Assembly: GCA_037013685.1 (NCBI GenBank)
Contig: CM072905.1
Span: forward strand, 3,979,491 to 4,043,490
Length of the DNA: 64,000 nt
Source: Acridotheres tristis
Taxonomy: Eukaryota > Chordata > Aves > Passeriformes > Sturnidae
Reading direction: 5' to 3'
Shown here: positions 51,742 to 64,000 of the stretch, piece by piece
Numbering within the stretch: position 1 is the stretch's first letter
Layout: each line of letters opens with the position of its first letter
Notes under the pieces: generated by a model
What the model saw: only the letters and a program-made list of their open reading frames with translations
The model's database searches: none
What the model was told of the DNA's origin: nothing
Program-made: the position numbers and the translations under genes

Positions 51742-54700
51742 CTGACAGCAATTTGGAACTCTAATGATTGTGCTTCTAATTATGTACAGAGGTAAATTCT
51801 CAGATGAAAGAATGGGGAGTTTCATCATCTGCCCCATTAAGTGCAGCAGGGTTTCTATTGTGCAGGGGAGTGACTGCTTAAAACTGGCACCTGATAACTG
51901 CAGCAGGTGGAAGAGTTTCTCAGGAAGGGTTTCTTAGGCTGCACAAGGCACCTTCCATCCCTCCACAGTGTGCAGCTCTGATTAAAGGATGTCTTCACTT
52001 CTTAAATGAGCCATGCCTTTGTCATGCATTACATTACTGGCATGTACCTTTAATGTCATTTTTCTCCCACCCCCAGCAAGGGGGTAGATGTGGGCATTTG
52101 TCCAGCAAGTAGCTGGGTGGCTGGTGAGTGTTAGAGGACTGGGGAAATTGGTAACACCCAGCCTTTGTGATCCTGACTGCCTCCAAACAAAAGGGCAAAG
52201 TTCAGTGTCCTGCTAATGGACTTAACTGTTCCATGATTGAGACTCCAGGTATTTGGCCTCTTTTGCAACGTATCCTGTCAAGTCTGGGTTAGTTATTCCC
52301 ATTCAGCTTGTCTAGGTATTGGGTATTGTTAAGGCTTTAATGCCAGCTTCCACCACAGTTTAGTCCTCCAGGCTTGGCAATAGCATTTCTCTGTTTTCAG
52401 TGCTTATCTCTATGGTTTATGTTTCACTTTCTGCTTGAATTTCCCATTTTGGAAGGATTCTTTCAATTTTTTAATGCAATTTTGTGCATATTGTCTGCTT
52501 CTGCCTGGGGTTAAATTTTTGTTTTTGTTTCTGCCTGTAGTACAAAGACCCAGCAACTGGTGCCAGGTAAAGGAAAGAAAATTGTTCTCTTAAGACAGTG
52601 TACACCTTGTGTAATAACTCGAGGACTGTATCAGCAGCGAGTGTGGGAGGAGGCTGAAATGAGGCAAATATGGGAAAACACGGAGGGTGCAGTAACTGTG
52701 CTCATTTGTACAATGGGAGTGTGCTTCAAGTTTCACTTGATTGCTTCCTCTTTAATTGAAACCTTGCCTAATTGAGCTGAGAGCTTTCCCTTCTCTAATT
52801 CAGAGTGCCATGTGTCCTTTTTTTTCTCTTTATTTGCTGGTTTTACCTTAGACATGACACTGATGTGAGAGGAATATTTCTTTTTAGCTCTTCCCATGAT
52901 TAATCCGTGCAGGTTCTGCTTGATGGTTCAATGCTATTTTAATGATTGTAGGCAGCAGCTGTTTTCTCCATGTCTTATCAAATATCCTCCATGTTCTAAC
53001 ATAACATAATAATTAAGAAGTTTCTTTATTCTTGGCTAGTCTGAATTTCCACCCAAGGGATCTCATTGCATCTTTTCATGGGGACTGCAATCTAGGAATA
53101 GGTACTTGTGGCTGGATAGGTAGATTCTGCTTTAAACAAATAAGTATGATGGGGGATTTAACATCCATTTCATATGGATTCTGTTGTTACACTTAGGATC
53201 CAGGGCTAATATTTTTAACAGCTCAGTAGCTTTAACTGTTGTCTTGTTGCTTTGGTAAAATAATGAGTATACCAATCTGCTTTGCCATCAGATGCTGTAG
53301 GGATGATTTAATTAGACTGATTTCTGTTTTCATTAACACTTCTATTAACTGTGTTTTAATGCTACTGTTTACATATTCTTATTTTGTGATTTTTTTTTCT
53401 ACATACTTTTTCTCATCCTTTTTGTTGCCTATTTGCTATCACAGAATTGATACAATAACAATTGTCTACTTTTACAGGAGATCTCTCAGTGATATTATCT
53501 GACAAAATGTGGTACCTGCACTGTGGGCAATGGTGTTCTCTCATCTCCATGGTCCCTCCTAAAGCAGAGTAGCCTGAACTAGAACTCTACTAGAAAACTG
53601 GGACAAAAATCCTGTGAATTTGTTGGCAGTGTTGGCATATCTTGAGACACCAGAACTGTAATAATGGCACATATCCCAAATTCCTTCTAACTTCATATTT
53701 TCTGTGCTAAGATTTAAGATTTGTCAGAGATATGGTGTTCTGTCATGTTGAAGAGTTGTCATAATTAGCCTGAAAAAGTTCTGGATTTTGTGAAATAGTT
53801 GCTGCTTTCAAACTTTTTACAGTCAGCAGTATACAACAGAGGAATGCAGTTTATTCTTAGGCCTGGAAACTTACTGTACTACCTAAGTGCTTCATCAAAT
53901 TCACTCATGGTACATAGCATGTTTTTCTTGTTTAGCAGTTTTACCTTCAGCAGTGAATTTAAGAAAGCCTTTTGCAGGTGGATCTCATTCTGATATAACA
54001 TTCTACAATATCTCAATGCCAAGTTTATTCATTACCTTTCTATCCATAGAGTTGCATACTTTTAAAGTAACTTGGATATTGAACAGGATTTGGAAGACTT
54101 AAGTATTTCAGCTACTCTTAACAACTTATGAGTTGGTCACCACAGAGCATTGCCTGCTCTGTCTTCTAAAAATTGAACATTTGCAAACACTTCACTTGGT
54201 TTGTGAAAAAATGAAGTTGTCAAGGGCAATGACAGCAGAAGTAGAAACCACATAGCAATTTTTTTTTGTCAAGGCTGATACGAAAATTATATTTGGAAGA
54301 GAAGTATGTTGTAAAGCACCTGAGAGGCCACTGCTAGTAAATGGGAATAACTTCATGTCTTTAAAAGCATGGGTCTGCTGGAAGAAAATGGTCTGAATGC
54401 CAGTCTGCAATTTGACAAATTAAAAATCTATTAAAATGTGTATTGAAAATTACAGTGTTGCTATGGTTACCAAAGCTTCCTTGGTTCCAAGACTACAGTG
54501 CATTTCACTTCAAAGAAGAATCCCTTTCCCCCCACTTCTTTAAGTGTAATCAAATAGAACTTTCAGAAGTGCTTTTAATTTGCATGCATTAGCTGATGAT
54601 ACTTGTTGCCACAAAGAATCAAAACCCCAGAAATAGAGCTATTTCCAAAACATATACTTCTATTTCACAACAACCTTGAATTAAATCTCATCAAATTGTA

Positions 54701-56136
54701 TTCTTTGGTTCTGAACTGTAGAGCAGAAGTGACCATTCTTTGGCTAGGAAGACACTGGGGCTCACAGCAACCCACTGAGCATGGGTAAAACTCTAACAAA
54801 TGCCATTTAGGGTGTCCTGTGTGTGTTTTAATGATTGGCTGATGCCCAGTTGTTCTTTAAATTGGTTCTGCACTTTTGAATATTTTTACTGTAATGTACT
54901 CCTTTGAGTAGTAAATGAGAAAGGCTAAGGAGAAATGACTTTTATGGTCAAGCTCTGCCATTACTGTCCCATTAAGGCTCATTTCCTCTGAAGCTGCAGG
55001 TGTTGCCACCATGTCATTGTGGCCAATTCATGAATTTTTGGCAAATGCAACCTGTTACTTGTAATGTGGAGAGATGATCATAAGCCCTGTGGTGAGATCC
55101 TGTTAGACAATACCTGGAATCTGCCTCACACCAACAGCACATCTGCCCAGCAAAGGTCAAAGATCAAAAACTTCTGACACTGCTTACTTCTGTCAGAGAT
55201 TGTTCCCTTTTTATGGATCACAAAGGAGCTTGTGTTGAGGTGTTTCCCATGGTGCCCTCTATGGTTATTATGTAAAGTTGACTCTCTTCTTGTGGCTGTA
55301 CATTTTCTGCATATTATCAAACATTTTTTATCCCATGTGGAGCTTCTGCTTATGGTTTTAACATGTACATTTGTGTCTGTGTGAATAAGTAATGGAGGAG
55401 AGCTGTGTGCTGAACTAAGTCTGTTTGCTTTAGAGCTGCAAGGCTTTGTCCCTGAGGAAAACAATCTGTCAGGAGACATGAAAGCATTCAGTTGTTTGCT
55501 GTGAGTGTGCACATCTGGCCAAGCCACGGCACTGCTGGTGACACTATTCCCCATTCCCTTCCTTGCTGCCCTCTCAGATGTGGCTGGTCCAGCTGGAGGA
55601 GAGTGCAGTGATGCCTTTCACCCTGCTGCATCCACAGAGGAGGAGGGTGTGGGTCTCTAATGTAGCACTCGTGGCCTCATTAATTGTTGACTTAAGCAGG
55701 CTCTAGGAGTGCCTGAAGTGAAGGTGAAAACCAAGAGATGAGGTAACACCAACTGCAACTGCTGCTGCAGCTCTGACACATACATAAAATCTTCTAGTCC
55801 TTATATCAAATTGCATAAAATCTTCTAGTCCTCATATCAAATTACTTGGTTATTACTGTACCAATCTTCCCAAGATTTATGAGTTGGATGTAAGATACCT
55901 GTTTTAGATCTTTGCTATCCTTAGGTCCATCTGCTCTGTAAGAGTTGGAGTTATGTGCTCTTGAGTTGGAGCAAGAAAAACCCATGTAATTTTTTACACA
56001 GAGAAGAAAGGGATTAAATTTTGAAATTACCACAGTACCCTCTTTTCCATATTAAATGAATAGAGAACTGCTTATTTAAATTCTACAAACAGTTTTGAAA
56101 ATAGCCAACAGCCCTCATAGATCTGCAGCATGCACT
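51742..56136. other. Unresolved intergenic or intronic DNA
   Basis: Mostly AT-rich. Holds a 31-base tandem duplication (55783-55844) and a 142-codon minus-strand frame at 55126-55554 without recognisable domains. No CR1 terminus, tRNA or other RNA gene was noticed. Confidence 0.5.
55783..55844. repeat. 31-bp tandem duplication
   Basis: The block 'cataaaatcttctagtcc' followed by '(t/c)tcatatcaaatt' or its near-identical form occurs at 55783 and 55814, with two or three mismatches between the copies. Confidence 0.9.
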
Positions 56137-56502
56137 CTAGATAGATTGTTGTGAAAACAAAATGCTTCCCATAATATGCACCTTTACAAGTACATACTTG
56201 GGTCCATTCGGGGCATATTTCTGAAAGAGCTTGTTCACCAATACCAGTCTGTTCAAAAGTTCAATTTTCTGGTACTTTTGAATCTGCTCCCTGAACACAT
56301 TCTGAGGGTTGGAAACATCATGTGGTTTGTATAAATAAAAACACCAAATTGCCTGGGGTGCATCTGTGCCCCTTGCTGTGCAGGCTGGCTGTTTCTCTGC
56401 CATCAGCCTGACATTTTCAATCAAGTTTTTAATGGACTCCTGGGGCTCCCCCAGTTTCTGTTCAAGCAGAATCTGGCACCAGTCTCCCCAAGACCATAGC
56501 AA
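56137..56502 (-). CDS. Candidate exon or gene relic with a CID-like helix
   Basis: A minus-strand frame of about 120 codons reads WSWGDWCQILLEQKLGEPQ, then ESIKNLIENVRLMAEKQ, AIWCFYLYKP, and FREQIQKYQKIELLNRLVL followed by NKLFQKYAPNGPK. A GTATGT donor-like site follows the Pro codon at about 56202, and an acceptor-like 'ggtgccag' lies near 56473. The RLVLVNKLFQK segment is reminiscent of the RLxLxYLxNDVL helix in RNA polymerase II CTD-interaction (CID) domains such as CHERP and RPRD, with K where those have D. That resemblance is by eye and weak. An AAATAAA hexamer just upstream on the minus strand could alternatively mark the end of another transcript. A decayed retrocopy is also possible. 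Confidence 0.3.
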   Translation of the reverse strand: MLWSWGDWCQILLEQKLGEPQESIKNLIENVRLMAEKQPACTARGTDAPQAIWCFYLYKPHDVSNPQNVFREQIQKYQKIELLNRLVLVNKLFQKYAPNGPKYVLVKVHIMGSILFSQQSI

Positions 56503-59500
56503 TGAAAAGCTTTATTTTAGCTTTTGATTGTACAGAAATTTAGTGACAGTAGGAAAGAAATAAACTGCTTGAATGAGTGCCAGAATAGCAGGAAAGAGCT
56601 GTCTTTAGAAAAAATTCATAACCTACATTTTATTTTGTCAAATTAGGAAGTGCAAAGTATAGGGCAACCACAGATCAGACTTCTCTGTTATCTTTTCCAG
56701 ATTTTGACAGATTGACAGTTTTAATTAAGAGTGTTTTGTTTAATTCATTTTGCCTTTACACCTGAGAGTGTTCACAGGCCTGTGCAGGTTTAGACTGCAA
56801 TTCTGCAGCTTTTTTTTTTTTTTAAGATAATTGTTGGTCATTAAAAAAGATTGAAGTAAATGTTATTAAGGCTTTTAATTTTCATTCCTGTTCAGGAAGT
56901 TCCCAGATCCCCTCTTATGCTTACATAAGTTATTTTAAAGAGTTTCTTGTATTTCAAAACTTCTTGTAGTAAAGGAAGAGTGAACCATAAAACCATAGCA
57001 GTTGCCACTTTGCAGTAATTATGGGCACCTCAGTTCTCAGTAAAGGAAGCCATTGTGATCATCTCTCAGGTTTGTAACAGCAACTGTTGTAACTGGTAAA
57101 GGCTGAAGTCCTGTGATCTTTGTGGAATAGATGCTGGTATTTTATATCGAGAAAGGTAGCAATTAATTTCCTCTGTAGCCTTCTGGGAGTTACAATTATT
57201 ATTCCTCCATACAGTAGGTGGAGACAAAGACCTCATGAATTTTATCATGTCTCTGCACACTATTTTATTAGCTATGCTTGGGCTCTCCTGATTTTTGGTT
57301 TATTAAATATCTTGATAAAAATAACAACTATTAAACAATTTTTTTTCTAAAGGTTGTTAATTTATGTTCACAAGAATTCTGGAATTATTTTGCTGGCTGT
57401 TGTTGATATATTGGCTCTTTCAAATATGAGAGGTGATTTGGAGATTGATCTGTGAAACCTTTCTGTTCAAGTTCAGATCTGTCTTGGGCCCAGAAATTCA
57501 GAGGTCAAAGCACGCCCAAGATAGACTTCAAGTTTGAACGTATCTTGAAATTCCCAGTGGTGTGGGAGTTGGAGCTCTGTGCAGACTGGAAGATTGAGGT
57601 GTGGTCTGCCTCTGTTTATAAAGTGAATTTCTGTGTGTGTGTATGTTTACATAAATCCAGTGCCTGTTTACAGGTGGGTGTTTGCTGCTCACAGCATGTA
57701 TGGGTGCACACAGAATATGGCCTTGGCATCCTGCCTCTTCCTCAATTTACCCCAAAACTTACATTGTAATTTGGAGTAGTGAAAACAAATGGTGTGTAAT
57801 ACATAAAGTAGGAGAGATTTTTTTTCGCTTTTCAGAGGGAAGATGGAGTTTGCAAATATCTCAAATCCATTGGTTGACTATTTCAAATCATCTGAAGATG
57901 CATTTTAATTTTAATCTTCTCCTTAATATAATTTACACTAGGCTGTTGATGCTCTCTAATAGAGGAAGTCTCTGCCATGTGCATCATGCTGTGTGTACTG
58001 AAGTTGACTGAAACAGTCGTGCCAGAGAAGGATTTCCAATAGTATGACAGTTCAGGCTAGGTTTCCCATTATTTTGGATGCCAAGCAGGTTGCCTGCCTT
58101 AGGAGACATGGTTTTGTCAAATCTATTCTTCATGCTCAGCTAAGACTACAATATGCAAAAACCCTGTGACTTCACCAGATCGTGGTAGGAGTCCCTCTTT
58201 CATTGACCTCAGACTGTTCTGATCAAAGTTTCTGTGGTTCTTGAAACAGAGTTTACCTGGTGAGGTGTGTTTGTGATAGCATAGATTCAATAGGGAAAAA
58301 TGGGAGTTTTATCCAGTAAGGAGGATAGAAGAAGAGAGGAACCCACATGTCAGGGTAAGATCACATATCTGAAATCAGGAGACATTTAAGCAAACCTTTA
58401 ATAAAGGAATTTTTGCTGCCTCAAAAAAATTGAGAAGAATTGTTATCAAGTACTTCTGTTCCTTGTCCACCTGGGAGGGGAGCAGGTTTGTCTTCTGAAA
58501 AGGAATACCTGGGATTAAGTTTAAAGAGAAGAATGGGTTGTTGTCTGTTCACTTCCTCATTATGCCAAGTAGCTTTGTATGTATGGGATAATTAATTTCA
58601 TTGGAATCCTGACAAAATCTCCCTCTCATATGGAAGAGTTGTGTACCTCTGATTTTTCACTCGTGGGCAATATATGCTACAGAAAGTCAAAATATAGTTT
58701 ATTATTAAATACAGTTCAAATGAAGAGGCAAGGAGCAGAGTAGTTTTCCAAAATTAAGACAACACATGGTTTGGGGGTAACTGATAAAGATGTGCAGAGT
58801 CAGTGCCTACCACAGTATCATGTCTGTTCTGGTGAGGTGGGTGTTTTGCAGGGCATCTATTTGAATAAACCAAAATATCCTCCTGTAAACATCAGTGGGA
58901 AGCTGAGAATGACATGAAGGTGGGTGTGTGGATCTTGCCTCTAGTGATGCACAGAGCCTGTCTTTCCAGTGTCATTCAAGTGTAGGCAGAAAGTCTAAAC
59001 ATCCTAACATGGCTTTAACTCTAAAGGACATTGAGCTCTTCAAATGCAACATGGTATTTTCCAGTTTTGACCTACTGAGCTAATTGCAAGTATTGACCAG
59101 AAATCCTGACTTGAAGTATAGATGATGATAGTGAGGGAACATGCATTCAATGTTACTGCTTGGTACAAGAGTTACTTTTATTGGTCTCAGAGTTATGGTT
59201 CATCAGAGTTTCTTCTATGCTCCTTTACTTTAAGAGTGTGATTTAATTTAAAATGTCCAGATCTATATAATAAACTCATTAGATCATTAACACACATAAA
59301 TTATCATATTCCTGACGTTTGTAGCACTGTTCACTGTAAATCCAGTACAATGCATCTTCAGCTAGGAATGCTGCCAGGCCTGAGGGCTCTGGAGGAACTG
59401 TGCTTTTGATGTGCCCATCTGAACTTTGCTAGGCTGAGGAAATAAGATTTCCAGGAGCCCAAAGCCAGGTGGGGATGGTCAAACTAAGGGTTCATTCTCT

Positions 59501-62500
59501 GGCTGTATCTGCTTGAATCTTCTCTTTGAGCACCAGATAAGTGAGCTTGTGTAGGAGTGGCCAGGTCTGTGCTCCTCTGGGCTGGGGCAGTACAGAGATG
59601 TTCCATGGAGCAGGGATGTGTGTAGCTTTAGGATTGAACATGTGAGACCATACCTTCCTCTCCTCCTCTGAGTACCCCATTGTTTGCTGAGGCTTCCCTT
59701 CTGTCTTAACAGAAATCACAACTAAGGAAATAACCTGTAGAATTTAAACTGTATTCTTTTCTATATGTTATTCCGGACAAAAATGTAGAAAGAGATCAGT
59801 ACAAATGCCATCCAATTTACTGGTTTTCTGTAAATGAATTTCCCTTATTTTCCTCTACAAATGCCTGTACATAATTTATACACGGTATTATTCATATTCT
59901 CTATCAATAGCATCAATAATATTCATATTCTCTATCAAATATCCTTATTATCAATAAGGATAATTGATGAGGAAGAAGAAACCCAGCAAGCTAGTCTGTT
60001 TGATTATTTCCACACTTGTTTAAAAATGCCCTTGGAAGTGGAAGGATAATGAATGTTTTGCTGTCTGTTAGTTTGATTTTTAAGGTGGTGGCATGTGGAT
60101 AATCTCTGGTGGGCTTGAAAAATGAAGCTTCTATAGCTGCAGCCTTTCAGTGCTAATGGTTGGGGCAGAGAGGTATGAAGAGTTCTAAACACAGAGGTGA
60201 GACACTGACATGGACAGAGCTTTTCATTCCACAGTATAGTTTAATGTTTATTTTGGCTTTGCTGTTCCTGTTGGCTTACATCTATAGGATGCAGACTGCT
60301 CTGTGAAAGGAAGAATGAAGTGTCAAAAGTGGCTGGAGGGAGACTTCTTTGAAAGTTATTGAGTTTGTGAGCCAGTAAGTAAGTGGGCAAATGCAGTGTT
60401 AACTTCGAAGGAAGTAAATTTCATTTGAGCATGTTATTTTGTTCACAGAGGGCCAAATCCTGAGAGATACTAAGGATTAAGTGTTTTTGATAAAATGTTC
60501 TTTTGTAGATTCAGCTTCAAGTTGCCTTGGGTTTTCTTCTCCAGATATGCATAAGATCTGGCTCTGTCTGTGATAACTAGTTCTGCTCAAATTATTTATC
60601 AAACTGCTTTGTAATGTCTGACTCAAATGCACGTAACATTTGCCTAAAAAAAATGTGTTTGGGGAGTGAAAGACTTTGCTTGAGGTCTCTGCTATTAAAT
60701 CTGTGCTGAGGGGCAGGGAGAGGCTGTGAGTTTTTTGGCGAAGTTAATAAAATGTGTGGATTAGTGAAGTGCTGATTAGTGAGGTTCTATTGTCGACAGA
60801 AACATTCCTGCCTTAGCTGAAACCCAGATGGAAAGCTGCCCACCTCAATTGCAGAAAATGGTTTATGTTGCTGCTTTACTGGAGTATGTTGCTGAGGTTG
60901 CAGCAGAGTGAATCTTACTGATGTCTTGAAGTGTAATTAACTCTGTTGTTCGATGTAAATATTTGAATACTGCTCATTCGGTCTCTACAGGGGCCTGTTT
61001 AAAACAATTTTTGCCAAAGAGCTCAAAGGCCAGTAGGAATGTGTGTGCATTAATAAACTTCTCTTTGTCCTGGACTTGATCCAGAGCTTATAGAGGGCAC
61101 ACAGGACGAGATCTTTCCCATCTCATGTATTTACAGTAGAGCTCAGAGTGCTTGATCGAGGCTTCATTCTTCTGTCGTTGTGCCCAGGGTTTAGTTTAGA
61201 TATGAAACTGCAGGACGTGGACACAACAGTCAAAGGGACTCAGGGTACTGGAAGAGCTGGGGGAAGAAAAAGGAATAGAATTCATGAGAAAAATAGTGAA
61301 CTCTATTATCCTTATATGTTACATAAAAATTTTAAAGGTGTAATGCTTCCATTTTTGGTTACAAGCATTAGCTTAAATGCTCAGAATGATGCTTAAAAGG
61401 TCAAAACAATACTCTCAGGGAAATAAAGTTATATTTCCTTGCAATAATTATCTTTTGGGGGGTAAAAAATTTCCTTTCTGCAAAAAATTTTGTCAGTTTT
61501 TAAAAAATATAATCCTTATTTCTGAGATCTGAAGTACTTCTTTCAGAAACAGTGTGCTTCCTTTGTGAAATGTCAAATTGCTTCCGAGATATTACATGCT
61601 ATATTCTCTGTGTCTGGACTCCCCAGAATGCCTATTTTTGTGCTGTCTCCCATTTCTGAAGACTCTGGTCCTGCAATCTTAAGCAAGAAAAGCTGTGGCA
61701 GGGTAAGAATGCAGCCATTCAGCAGCAGATGCTCAGCTTCCATGGGCCCAGCCTACAACTCCCTTAAGATCTACAGTGTTTCCAAATGAAAATATCTCTT
61801 CTGCCAAATGGGCTTTTTTTGTTTGTTGGCATTTTGAATTTTCACCAGAAATGCCTTCCTGTTTATCTCTTATGAGCTGTGCTTCTGAGCAGCTCTCCTC
61901 AGTTTCTGCAACAGTGAAGACCAGCAGGATTCTGCAGTAATTGCACAGCAGAGAAAGCAACATTGCTCAAACAGTGCTGGAAAATGAGGATCAAATTTTC
62001 ATTTTATTCCTGCCTTGCTCTATTGATGTTCTTGGTAATTCCATTATCCCATGTTAATTTCTACCCCGCTGTAAAATATGCTATAATATTGACACTTATC
62101 TCCTATGGATGTTATCCATTTTATTATTTTTCAAAGTACTTTGAGATCCTTGGATCTTAAATCACTGATTGTTCCTGTTAATGGGATTGTTCAACTTGGT
62201 CTTCAGATCACTGTCAAAACTGAAGACAAAGATAAGCAGCACTTTATGAGAGATGTTGCTTTGAAATCGCTTATGAATTAACTTTTTGTTCTCTGAAGAT
62301 GTAAATAAACACCAGGATCAAAGAAGAGTGATGGCAACACATTTGCTGTGGCTCCTGGTCCTGAATCCCTGGCTGCTTCTGAAGTGGGATTCATAGGAAA
62401 GAGTTGCCTCAGCCTGGTTCCTGCTGTCTGTGTGGCTGATGTTCACCATGAAGATGTGTGAAGGGAGCAGGACAGGCTGGGGGAGCTGTCAGGAGCTGCA

Positions 62501-64000
62501 CAAAGCAGCAGTGCAGCTGTGCTCCCTGTGCAGGGAATGCACTGCACAGCTCTTGGTCAGTGCTGCACCTGCCTGGGAGCTTGCACGGGTGACAGCTGGG
62601 CAGTAGCTACATGGAAATGCCCCACGCAAAGCATATTAAAAATAAAAGGCCAGAAATGGGAAAATATGGCAGAGGGAGGCTTTGTTGAACGAGTGGTGGC
62701 TGTTTGGTGCAGTAGCAAACATCTCTGCCATCTCATTCTAAGGTGGAGGCCAGGTACACCACGTGCTCTTGAGTTGCATAACAATACACCCCAACTCATT
62801 AATGATTTCTATTTTGAAGCTATGCTCCTTCCCTCATAACACCTCTGGTGTGAGATAACTTGCTGCCAGAGCTTTGAGGACAGATTTATTGAAGACTTCC
62901 AGACTGAGGCCTTAAACACACACCTGGGGTGGTTCCTGTTTTCTTCTTTAAACTTGTTTGTCTGGTGATTATGGAGATGGGAGTGGATTTGAGTTTGGGT
63001 TTTATTTGATCTGATTTTTTTTTTAAAGTAAAATCTCCATAGTAGTAGTAGATGCATAATCCTAAAACCAAAATAAAATAAAAAACAGAGGCACTGTCCA
63101 GGATTAGAACTTCAGATGGCCTAAATTGTTACAACCCATTGTGTACTATCACATTGTCGTGAAAAATCTGTTCAAGTTAAAATCTGAGCATGTACCCAGA
63201 ATGCTTCACAAGAAATAATTGGCTAATCTTCATTGCTGAAAATTATCATAGGACTTCCTGGGATCTGCATGAACCTTTGGCATATCTATTTAAAAATCTC
63301 TGAGAGAGGAGCTGCTGAGTACAGTTTCTCTGGGGGTTATGAAGTCCCTATGTGGATCCTACTTTTGAATAGAAATGCATCATTACCTTTAGCATGTGTA
63401 TCATACTCTGCTGCTTAGGGAACTGTAGGCAGGGAACTGGGGCACAGGGAAACCAGGTAATCTTTGTGCAGTTTATTTTATGTCTCATTTCAGAACATTC
63501 AAGCCAAAGCAGAGATCAACTAAAATGATTTTGCATATTGGGACAGAACAGTCCATCTGCCTTTCTTCCAACATAGCTTCAATCTACTGCTCTTGGCCTT
63601 CTCCTCATCTTGTACATTCTCATCCTTCAAAGCCTACAAAATGCAAGGATTTACCTGGTACTTTCAGTGCTATGCTTTCCTTGTGATATTGGTGTAATTT
63701 GGTTAGGTTTTCCAAATTATTTTTTGTCAGCTTCCTGTGTCTTATGTCTGTTTCCAGTTTTAGGGGAGGGAGCAATCACAGCTGCCTTTAGGTAATCTGG
63801 CTGGAAGGTGCTACGTGATTGAGGAAGGCAGCTTCTGGCAAAGCTGGGGCTGTGGCAGCTGGCCAAGGTCACCTCTTAATGCAGTGCTGCTTTTAAATTT
63901 AAAATTCCTCCTGCTCTGGAGGCTGCATGGCCACCAGGCTGACCCTGGAGGAAGCAGCCAGAACTCAGCAGTGATGGGGGAAAGCCTGGAGTGCTGGCAC
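56503..64000. other. No recognised gene
   Basis: About 7.5 kb of mixed-composition DNA. In human the next gene beyond COPRS is RAB11FIP4, which would be on the minus strand here, convergent with COPRS. I found no frame resembling its EF-hand, coiled-coil or Rab11-binding regions, so its coding exons either lie further right or are too short to see. Its long 3' UTR could occupy part of this stretch. Frames at 57452-57769 and 62519-62839 (plus) show no family features. Confidence 0.5.

Noticed and set aside
55126..55554. 142-codon minus-strand frame
   Set aside because: No domain, signal peptide or splice borders recognised; composition is mixed and unlike its possible neighbours. Chance openness is the simpler reading.
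62519..62839. 106-codon plus-strand frame
   Set aside because: Cys/Trp-rich without recognisable spacing, no splice context, no family similarity.

Overview
This is a vertebrate nuclear genome window, and almost certainly a bird. Its genes are split by GT-AG introns, it has CpG-island promoters, and its recognisable interspersed repeats are CR1 LINE 3' ends of the avian type. The species cannot be named from sequence alone. The block matches the neighbourhood known from human 17q11.2: SUZ12 and UTP6 diverge, and COPRS lies beyond UTP6 in the same direction as UTP6.

Layout. Positions 1-19540 hold the 5' two thirds of SUZ12 on the minus strand. Exons 1-13 are present; the last exons, including the VEFS box, lie off the left edge. 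A CpG island with promoter elements and a 49-bp tandem repeat covers about 18.8-20.7 kb. Positions 20.7-29.2 kb are a gene-poor intergenic stretch with a 30-bp minisatellite and a possible conserved non-coding block. Two CR1 copies placed back to back (29.17-29.81 kb) run up to the UTP6 promoter. UTP6 occupies 29962-40228 on the plus strand. All 19 coding exons join in frame to 597 codons, the same length as human UTP6. COPRS follows on the plus strand at 43128-46136, behind a GC-rich 35-bp minisatellite. Positions 46.2-64 kb contain no gene I can name. Synteny predicts RAB11FIP4 in minus orientation in or beyond this part. Three minus-strand open segments at 49.1, 51.5-51.7 and 56.1-56.5 kb look protein-like and may be exons or relics of an unrecognised gene.

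The three named genes do not form a pathway. SUZ12 is a core subunit of the Polycomb repressive complex PRC2. UTP6 is a small-subunit processome factor for 18S rRNA maturation. COPRS links the arginine methyltransferase PRMT5 to histone H4. SUZ12 and COPRS both bear on histone methylation, but their adjacency is ordinary conserved synteny. The transcript models come from reading splice sites and reading-frame continuity by eye, with family sequences recalled from memory. No alignment or expression data were used.
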